Source: Osedax fenrisi (taxonomy: Eukaryota > Annelida > Polychaeta > Sabellida > Siboglinidae). Taken from it: DNA of 64,000 bases. A model generated the notes under the pieces. That model did no database searches. It saw only the letters and a program-made list of their open reading frames with translations, and was not told the origin of the DNA. The DNA lies in assembly GCA_964019155.1 (NCBI GenBank), contig OZ025240.1, positions 35,557,269-35,621,268 of the forward strand, in the 5' to 3' direction. A program made the translations under genes and the position numbers. Positions 1 to 11,400 of this stretch are shown here, piece after piece (the stretch's first letter is position 1; the number at the start of each line of letters is the position of its first letter).

Positions 1-161
1 TTTGCGAACTTTGGAGGACATCCTTCGAGGCATTGTTCGAAGAGATCTCTGGTACGCTCCATCTTATTACCGGCGTATCTCTCAATGAACTTAGTGAGGT
101 AGCGGTTCCAGATGTCATAGACATTAGGCCATCTGAATAGGGCGACACCCTTCTCGTAGGC
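1..161 (-). CDS. XAB2: SYF1/XAB2 exon, cut by the window edge
   Basis: Begins after a CCCAG acceptor with AYEKGVALFRWPNVYDIWNR and runs through YLTKFIERYAGNKMERTRD to CPPKFA, where the window ends. The family reads AYERG.SLFKWPNV.DIW..YL. The true 3' border is outside the window. Confidence 0.93.
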
Positions 162-1675
162 CTGGGGGTGGTGGGGTGATAAAGTAGGGTGTGTTGGGGG
201 TGATAAAGTAGGGGAGGGGGTAACGTTACCGATGGGTTTCTAAACAGCAGAGAGATTTATTAAAATAGTCATGTATACTGGAAATAAAATGAACTCGATT
301 GAGAATTTGAATTATTTAAAATTCTAAATATATACTTTTAATTTATAATGATAGTATTGATAGCGTATTATAGTATAGTCTACTAGGAATTATAACATAT
401 TAACAATATGATACATGAACCGTGGCTATAAAGTTTGACCCCTGTGTAACCTTGAAAGCCTCTTCGAAGTAAGAGTGTTCTTCGAGGAACATTCCGTAGT
501 TAATGATGATCTGAGGAGTGGCTATTCTCAAGTCTATGATCCGGTCGTATACTGCTTTACACGACTACGTATGTGGGGGTAGGGGTAAGGGTTTAGTTAC
601 CGTTATGCATGGACCTAATATAGGTGGTACTAAACGTAATATAGAGAAGGTAGTATAAATGTTAATGTTGATATAGGTAAGCGGAGGTAATAGAGGTGGT
701 AGTGGTTAACATTATAATGAGGGGGAGGGTAGAGAGGTTAACAGAGAGGTTAACAGTGGTATGTGGGGACGTGTTACTAGTACTAGGTCTGTAACATTAA
801 CCGAAATGATTATAAGAATGGCATTAATATTTTAGTACAGGGGGGGAATATCAGAGAATTACTAAAGGTTAAGGGTTGCAGTGGGGGGTATGGTGGGGCT
901 TACCTTATAGGTATAGAGGTATTACATGAGGGATGGGGCTAACCTTATAGGTATAGAGGTACTACACGGGGGGGGCTTACCTTATAGGTATAGAGGTACT
1001 ACATGGGGGGGTGGGGCTTCCTTATAGGTATAGAGGTAACTACAGGGGGGGATGGGGCTTACCTTATAGGTGCCGAAGCTCTCCTCCATATCAGCATACA
1101 TAGACCACAACTTCAGAGACTTGTGAACGCGATTCTGTACTACTTCCCTCTGTGTGTGTGTGTGTGTGTAATAGATAATGCGTAAACTAGGCTTAAAGTT
1201 ACTAGGGTTGTTACTAGGGTTGTTACTAGGCTTAAAGTTACTAGTTGTGATTGTGCCGGTGAGAGTGTTATATGACTAGATAGACGTTACCTATCTCATG
1301 TGTATACTATAGAAGGGGGACTAACGGATGCTATCTGTATGAGCGTGGACATGATATACATTTAGTAGGCACTAAAACCAGTTGTATTGGTTGTAGTATG
1401 AACTAGGCATACATCACTGGAGTGTTTGTGTGGATATCTCTCTGTGTGTTAGCTCCTCTAATAACTATATATAATATTGAGGGGGCTAATGTAGTCTGGT
1501 TTGATGATACATCACATTTAACATTTGTGCGTCGTTAGGTCTGCAAACTGAGCTTATGAGCTGTCCGTATATAGGCGAAGTTAATGTTTTAAATTGAATA
1601 AATTGCGTGCTCAGTAGTTTCTGAAGTTTGGGGTCGATGGTGTTTGATGGAATGATGATGATGAAGATGATAATA

Positions 1676-1732
<57 letters not shown>

Positions 1733-2195
1733 TATTAGGCACAACAACATGGTGATGAACACTACTCATTGTGCACGCATATGAACGATACATAAATAGG
1801 TATATACATAGGTGGTAGCATTCAAATGGGATGCAATTGTTAGGCTTAGATTAAGTCTTGATGTGAGAATGTTCAGATCTATTCAGATGTAACTAATTTG
1901 TAGCTAGAACTTTATCCTTGAGCTTAATTTATTGATTTAATTTATTGTAATCTTTAATCGTAAATTATTATAATTTATATTATATTAATATATTTTCACA
2001 TTTTTTTTTTCACATCACAATTTTATTAATTAAGAATACTCATTTGTAGATCTTTTATATGCTTTAATTATCTGTTTATTAATGAAGATTTGAAATAACG
2101 CATACATCACACAACAGCACAATTATACACATTTTATTGTTGACAACAAATTTAATCATGAGAAAATAGTTTATGTATGATATTATAACTATAAT

Positions 2196-2235
<40 letters not shown>

Positions 2236-2715
2236 CTATTTGTATTGTATTTAATATATATTTGAAATTCAATAATAAATATATAAATATATATATATGT
2301 ATATATATATCTATATAGAAATAAATATGTATTAACATTATACATATTTATATAATATGTATTTAATTAAATATATATATATATATATAATATAGACAAG
2401 TTTTATATTTATAAGTAAATATTTATTAACACTATACTATAAATGTATAATATAATTATAACTCAACTAATAAAGAAAAAAAAATAATGTCGTAATTAAA
2501 AGTGTTATAATGTCATAAACAAAAAATATTTGAAATAAATTCTAAAATATACATTATTTTTGACTGTTTTAAATCATGTAACGAAATATATATAATTAAA
2601 CATTAATTAAAATCGTAAATGAACAACACAATTCAACAGGTTTTAAAACTTTAACATTTTTTAAATTAATGAAATATTCATATTTTTATTCCTCGTACGT
2701 TTTCTGTTTAATATG

Positions 2716-2766
<51 letters not shown>

Positions 2767-2978
2767 GCATATGCCAGGAATTTATATTTAAAATTTACTT
2801 GAGAAATTTGTTAAGTTTGTCTGGCATTCGTTCATATAGGTTATTTAAATATATTTAGAAACTTCAGAATAATATTAATAGGGTAACATAACATTCGTAA
2901 TATTAATGTATCATAGAAGTTTATTTTATTAAATGCATAATATGTATTATAGTTGATTTATATTATTTATATTTAAAA

Positions 2979-3010
<32 letters not shown>

Positions 3011-5363
3011 TGATATAATGATATACTGATTATTATGGTGTTAACAAGTACTATAATACAAATAAATGACTTTATGTTTACATGTTATTTACCATAGTAT
3101 CAATACTAATAATAGATTAATAGAGTTACATAGGTTGCTTGCTTCAGAGAATAAAACGTTAATAATGATTTTAGTCCCTCTATTTGTTTATTATTTAAAG
3201 TGTATAGAACTCACGTCATATGCCAGGTAGGTATCTCTACATTAGAGAATAAGTGGTTACATGTATTATTGTATGTATCAAAACCTCCTATTATCAGTAA
3301 ATAAAGTAAATTGATATTCATATATATACATACATAGTCATAAATAATATTCATATATATATATATATATATATATGTTATAAAATTTATAAACGATAAA
3401 CAAAATTAAAGTTTATTCGGGTAGAAAATACACAGATAACAATTCATTTCCATCATGAACAAAATTTAGCATGTTGAATTTAATTTCTGTAAACTAATAT
3501 TAGCTATTATTAAATAAATTATGTCGAATATTGTCAATATTGCTACTACATATATACATGTATATTAAGAACCTTATCGTGATAATCCACTTTACCAGCA
3601 GGTGGTGACACTGCACGTTGCATGAGAACCAATACTTCCTTGTAGTTCCTATACAGGTGAATCATGGAATATGCTGTTAGTTTTACATACTTACACACAC
3701 GCACACACACACTTATACGAATACATGCACTTATTCGAAAAATTATCAACAAATTTAAAAACAAATTTAAAAACAAATTTAAGAACAAATTTTAAACAAA
3801 TTTCATTATACTTATTTGAAATTAGGATAGCGGGACATATTACCTTTACTCCTGCAATGGTAACTTTTTGTACTCAGAAATAGATCCGAAATATATATAT
3901 ATATATTTTTCAGTGGAATATTTATTTATTTATAAAATAAAAATGTATTCATATTTTTAAATTTGATTTCTATATTCCGACTTTATTTATAAATTCGGTT
4001 TGAATTGAACGATGTTTTTCTATCCCCTTTATGTTGACATTCCATATAATATAATATGTATTACATTATATTAAAATGTAATATAATCATTAGTGATGGG
4101 AACTGTATTTTTCGACCAGATCCGTGTAATTTTTATTTATAAAATATATGTTTTTAAAATAATTTTCGATTCCTAGTATATTTCCTAACTGACCAATATA
4201 TTTCATTCAAGTACGGGTATTTAAATCCTCTATGATATTCTGCAAAAATAGCAATATATGTATAATTTAATCCAATAATAATAATTATAGTTTTTATAAT
4301 AATTACTGTATTTATAAAACTCAGTTGTAAACTATTAACCTATCAGTTGTCATAATAATATAATATATTAAAATACTTCCGAAAAACTATTCTATTATTC
4401 CATAGATAATTTACTAAATGTAAAAGTTATATAGCACTAGTAATACATATAATTCTTAACCAATGATATTAGGAAAAATTGGTTTTCTAAAAGTAAATTA
4501 CTATTAGATTTTAGTAATTCTCCACTTTACCCTATTCAGAAGTTAATTATATTGTCTATTTATAACAAATTATTATTACAATTTTGTAATACTTAATAGT
4601 ATTTAATGAAACTGTTTTAAAGCCTCCTCTTTATTTGCTTTCTTTGTTTGTAAATTAAGCTCTGGTTAAATAACTGTTTCGAGATGATATTGAAAGCCAA
4701 CTCTATTAAACTGTAATAATAGTAATTGTAAACTTATCTAATGAAACCGTTATTATTACGAAATACAACCGAATGAAACTGAAACCTTCTTGAAACCTTA
4801 CTATTAGGTTTAATTCCCATCACCAATACTCATATTGAAATAATTTATTAAAAAGCATGTTTTTACAGTTATATATAAAATTCAAATATTAACTCCTTGA
4901 CAATGATGCAATACAATAAATCACTCATATGTAAAATACAAATATCACAAACTATGCGTTGTACTTTTCTTGCTTGAACTAGCATACTTTACAAACTTCA
5001 CTCGCAAACAACGCATCCAACACATTTCCAAACAATTTATTTTTATTAATGTTGTTTATTACGCCATAACTTTACCATTATTATATCTCGATTTCAAATA
5101 TTTATTAATAATTAGATTTCGATGAATACATAAATTACACTACTATAAGTTACGCGTACACACGTACACATACGCGCGTACGTACACATCACACTAGTCT
5201 CGCTGCTAGAACACTAACTCATTGCGTATCTCCAGCTCAGCCCATTCGCACCAAACGCTGGCAAGGTCGTCCACATTCTTGTACGCGACCTTCACAGCCT
5301 TCTCGAATATAATGCGGGACTGTGATGTATGGTGTGTGTATGTGAGTTATTGGTGCTGTTATA

Positions 5364-5411
<48 letters not shown>

Positions 5412-8400
5412 TGGGTGTATTTGTGTGTGTATGTGAATGATCGTTATAATCATAACATAAATATATATCCGAATGTAAATTATGGGAATATCGTATAAAC
5501 TAGGAGAGGTTGAAACATTCGCTGGTAATAAGATGGAAGGTTACCTGATCTTCTGAGCATTCACACATATAGCATGGCACTGCAGTGTGTCGGGTGTCAA
5601 CAGAGTGTGTACACGACTAGTACGAGGTGTCCTACTGCCCCCTGGTGGGAGCTAGTGGCGATACTAACATCGTCTATCTGGTCAGCCGTCTCGTAGAACT
5701 TAGCGAATGCTACCCATATAGTGTGCAGTTTACCTGTAGCCTGTTGGGGCTCTATAGTATGTACGGCCTCAGTGTATGTGTTGATTATCTGTAGCGGGAG
5801 GTGTGGTACTGGTAGAGAGGGGGTGATTATCTTTAGGGTGAGGTGAGGTGGTGGGGGTTATAGTAATGGTAGAGATGGGGTGATTATCTGTAGGGGGAGG
5901 TGGTGGTTATAGTAATGGTAGATAGGGGGTATACTTTTATAACCCGCAGATATGTGCATAATTTTATTATACTTAAATAATTAATAACTTAATACATGAA
6001 TGATTATTTGTTTTTACAAGTTAAATAGTGTATTAAATAGTGTATTTTACAAGTTAAATAGTGTATTAAATAGTGTATTTTACAATAGTGTATTAACATA
6101 GTATGCATAGTATAAATAAATATATATATATACATATATATGTGTACATATATGTATGTGTGTATGTTCATAAATATGTATGAGTGTATATAAACGTATA
6201 CAAGTAAGTATAAACCCGTATAATGCCTAACAAGTGTGTAACGATACTACAACAGTCCGCTATAGCTAAGATACTATCGCTACCTAGACCTACCTCGTGA
6301 GGCTTGCCTTCAAAGAGTGTGACTCTCTTATGCCACTCGTGCACGTTGTGGGGATTCTGTCTCAGTAGGACACTGTGTACACGCGGACATTAGTGTATGC
6401 GTTAGTATCAGTTAGCCATGTGTAGTAGTTATTCTAATATTTTAAATAATTATTATATCAGAATTTTTTGGAAAATAACTTGTTTTTAAAATAATTTATT
6501 TTAATTATACATCATTAATTTAATGTGGTATTATATAAAAAGTCAATGGATTTATAAATAATTGTAAAAATTAACATAAAAATAAAATATATAATATAAA
6601 CGATATTAATTCACCAGTTAATAATATAGGTAACAATTTTTTAACTGACAATAAAAACTGGATGTCTAATATAGATATAAATATAATAAATATCTATAAA
6701 ATAAGTCTAGTACATGATTGGGTGGTTCAGACATGAATTCAATGTGTACATTTTTTTTATAGAATTCAATGGTTAGTAATTATAAATTTATTAAACATAG
6801 CTAAATAATTAAAAATATTAAAATCAACAAAATATAAGGTGAATATTTACAATTGTCTATAATATCATACATTATAATTTAATTATAATATTTATAGAAA
6901 TATTTTTAAATTGTAAATATAAATTAAATATAATAATATATTCATAATAATAGATAATAATATATTCATATGCCATAGCAACCTAATATATTCATAAAAA
7001 AAAAACAAAAATAAAATGAAACAAGCAAAATAATTAAACTGACAATAAATATATATGTCTATATTAGATATTTCACGTGCAGTACTAAATTCTAAGTATG
7101 GAATATATTTTATTCGCATTTCACTAAGTTTCTACTAGATAATTCAATACATGTGGAATTACACTGAATAATACCTATATAAATACCCTTAAAAGTTATA
7201 TTTTTTTAGAAACATGTGGGTACGAATAATTTATGATCAACATTTTGTATGTTATTGAATTTTGAAGTTTAAAAAGAGTGTTTAGTGATGACTCATTCAA
7301 CGATGAACACGTAGGTATGGTGTATAATCACATGGTAACCTATTTAGGAGTAGAGGTCGTCTGTCCATCAGATCTTCCAGGCGAGCGAGTCTCAGGTCCA
7401 TTTCTAGATCCTCTGTAGTAGTTGGGTAGGTGTCAGTATTGTATTAGTCATTATAGATAGAAAGAGAGAGAGAGGGAGAGAATAAAGTGAGAGAGAGAAG
7501 GTGTAAGGATAACTACAAACAACCATATTGAACAAATGCAACTGCATCGCATACAGTAGAATAATATGTAGAGTGTGATTGTTACAAATAGTATATAGGT
7601 AGTTACATGAAGATCAAGCAGTAGGACGCGGGTCAAGCCCCGTCCGGACCATTAAAATAGGTCTTAAAATACTATTCAGAAGTAATATAATTGTGTATAA
7701 ATAAATGATCGGCTCTCGTTAAAACCATGGATGCCTTAACATGAGAGCGGTTACAAAGGGGTAATAGAACCATATATGGTTATAAGTGAAAACTTCATCT
7801 AAGTTCATGGATGGGATGAAAGGAATCCACCAAATGAAAATAACAATAACAATATAATCAATACTGTGTTTATCATATCATCATCATCATCATCATATTA
7901 CATTCTCCTCTCCTCCTCCTCCTCCTCCTCCTCCTCCTTCTCCTCCTTCTCCTTCTCCTCCTCCTCCGTATCCTCCTCTTCCTCATCTTACTACTACTAT
8001 GTTGATTACGTACCATCTTCTGATGGTTGTTTGAAGGCCGTAGCCTCCATCTTGGATGATATGATGCCCTCCTCGCATTGGGCGTAGGCGTCGAACACTT
8101 GCGTGAAGTCTCGTACTGTGGTTACCGTGGTGATGGCCTCTTCGTAGACGTCTCGTGCCTTAGAGGTGGGGTGGGGTTAGTTATGAAGTGGGGGCGGGGT
8201 TAGTTATGAAGTGGGGGTAGGGTTAGTTACGAAGTGGGGTTGGGGTTAGTTATGAAGTGGGGGTGGGGTTAGTTATGAGAGGAGGGGTGGGGTTAGTTAT
8301 GAAGTAGGGGGTGAGGTTAGTTATGAGAGGTGGGGTGGGGTTAGTTATGAAGTGGGGGCGGGATTAGTTATGAAGTGAGGGTTAGTTACGAGAGGTGGAG

Positions 8401-11400
8401 TGGGGAGGGGTGGGGTTAGTTATGAAGTGGGGGTGGGGTTAGTTATGAGAGGAAGGGTGAGAGGTGGGGTAGAGTTATTTAGGATAGGTGGTAGTGTAAC
8501 TGGTATCGGTTTATATTATCTAAGTATAATACTTTATTTATAAGACTTCGTGTGTAAAAGTATGAATTCATGTTTAAGCTATTGTGACCAGCTTTATTAA
8601 AATAATCGTGTCGTGAAATAAAGTATACATCTTAAATATGAACATAATAGCGTGTTCACTGATTAATAATCTTTTCATTACATTTGATCATCAATTATCA
8701 ATTATAAGCTTTAACTAATTTACTAAAATAAGTATATCCTATATGTAGTCGACAATATGTATATTATATAACCTTCAATTTTGTATTTAAAATATTACAA
8801 TATATAATTTATTTATAAATATTTACTTGTAATATCAAATTAAATTATATATATTAATATCCATATCTAAAATCTAAAGTATAAATATAAGTATTTCCTT
8901 TTCAAATTAAAATTATTGTAAATGATTTTATCTAAAATATATAAATGTGGTAATATAATAATTTTACATGTATAAAAAAATGATATATATTACTCGATAC
9001 TCTAGAAAGAGTAAAATATTGATATGGAATTAAATATATATTAAAAAATGTGTGTATTTTATATTATCTATGAATATATAACAATTATAATACAATATTA
9101 AAAGTAATTCTATAGATACTATAATTGAATTTTAAATGAATACTATTAGAAATATAGGTGGCGCTACTCGTCCTTGACTGACCTTCTCGAATAGACTATT
9201 ACGTATGTAGTAGTCAGCCAGCGAGTTCCACAGGATGCCTACTTGATCGCTGTACCTGCGGATACCTTGCATGATGATAGCGTGAACCTTCAGAGACGTG
9301 ACCTTGGTCGGGTTCTTAGCGCAGAGGTCGCAGAGTTCATTCCACAGCTGTAGATGTAGGTGTGGTTATAGCGTTGTGACGATGAAGAGGTTGCTGTTTA
9401 CATTGCTATATATGATCACATTGCATACATATGCCATGATCATGAGATATATTATATGCTTATATACAGATGAGGTTCAGTACAGTTAAAATAATGGATG
9501 GTGTTCGAATAATACATACTAAACCTATATCGGCTTCACTAAATATTTTAATACATTAATCTACTAGACACTAGAGTTGAACGTACATCTTAGCTACGTG
9601 GTGGTGGGTGCATTCATATCACTATGATATAATGGGATGGTATTCTTAAGACACACACATACATACGACTTAGTAGAGCTCTCTTTATAGTATGATATAA
9701 CCCGGTATCACAACGCGGCGATACATTTAATGGGGATAGTTAACGTTAAATTGGTTTAATGAGATTACCAATTTGAATATATCGTATACACAGAGTGCAA
9801 AGAGAATAATAAAGTGGAGCATTAGTACAGGGGGAGACTGATCATGATACCTGATGTTTAGACTTTCCGTCAGCAGAGTGAAATGATTCATCGTTGATGA
9901 TCTGAGCTAGGTTAAGAGCTGCGCTATCCAGTCTGTCCACGCTCAGCAGATATTCTATGTAATCCTCTCTCTTCTCGGGGCATATCTGTGTATGCGTGAG
10001 TGATTGGTTTATGCGTATAATGCCGCTATTTCATTTATCATAAGGTTTATATTTAGTGTCTACATTTTAGACTATAGAATTATATTATTAAAAAATGTTT
10101 ATTATATTTATACACATTTTTAATTATAAATAATTTATAATATAATTACGCTAGTTTATTAATACGCTTTTTTATTATTTTTTTTACCAATTTTTCTTTT
10201 TTCTTGTTAAGCATACTTTACCTACTTTTTTATTAAATGTTACTATATAATTTATATATATATATATGTTCATTATATATATTTATGAGGATTAATTGTG
10301 TTGTGGTTTTTATATATCTTAATATCATCTATAATATAGATACTATATCATTAATAGTATTATATGTTATTAATTGTATTTATTATTTTATTTTAATTTA
10401 TCTATAAATATTATATCCTCAGGAAATAACTTAATAAAACTTGTAAAAATAAATACAAATGTTAATTATTATATAATCTACCAAAATATATTATAACTAT
10501 CTACCAAAATATGATCTAAATATATATATATGTGCATATATGTATGTATATATAATATATAAGATATATTGAAACCTTCATGTATCTTCTATAGACCCTG
10601 ACTGCAGTTTCAGCACATTTATGAGATTTCACAAACTTAATGTACAGAGGCCATATTCTTCGGTGCTAAATTAAAAAGTATACTTTTTAGTATATATTAT
10701 TATTTATATTATTATTATTTATTTGAGTTTATATACTTTTTAAATGATAATTAACAAAATTGTTTATTAAAACTAATAATACGGTAATATAAGATAAAAA
10801 TAAAATGGTAATATATGATCGTGATATATTATATAATAAAAAATACTTTATAAATTATAGGCAATTATAAATAAATGAGTTTTTTATAATGTCTTGAATG
10901 ATGATATTGATTCACAATATCTTATATACGTATGAAATATGTATAATGTATAAATGAGTAGTTAACATGTAGATATAGATGTGAATATAGATAGATGTAG
11001 GATATAGATGTAGGATGAGACACATCAACATATTATTCTAGATAACGATTTACGAGAGTTAAGTTATTAGTTACATAATATATTGATTTAAGAAAAATCA
11101 ATATGATTATCTAAATTTTAGTACGAAATTTAAGATCATAATCTAGTTATAATATTATAATAGTTAATAATTATTAATATTATACATAAATATACTGAAT
11201 TGATAATATAAGTATAATTTAGTTTATATATTTTAAATTAATAATTTAGCATACTTTAGCATACTATTCTGAATATGTTGTAGAATTTTGTTATCTACTG
11301 AAATTATATATTGTTTAATTATAGATTATTATTTAACTCATGTAGTAAACACTATAACAACAATACCATATAAAGATTACTTTACAATGTTCCATACGTT

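Noticed and set aside
1003..1185. 60-codon plus-strand frame with MGGWGFLIGIEV
   Set aside because: It is the antisense of the SYF1 exon 1063-1149 plus the donor array; no coding support.
2079..2345. Tyr/Ile-rich frames over TA repeats (also 14523, 51060, 56563)
   Set aside because: Translations of (TA)n tracts without any domain or composition support.
7866..8087. Poly-Ser frame on the plus strand
   Set aside because: Made of TCA/TCC microsatellites and the antisense of a SYF1 exon.
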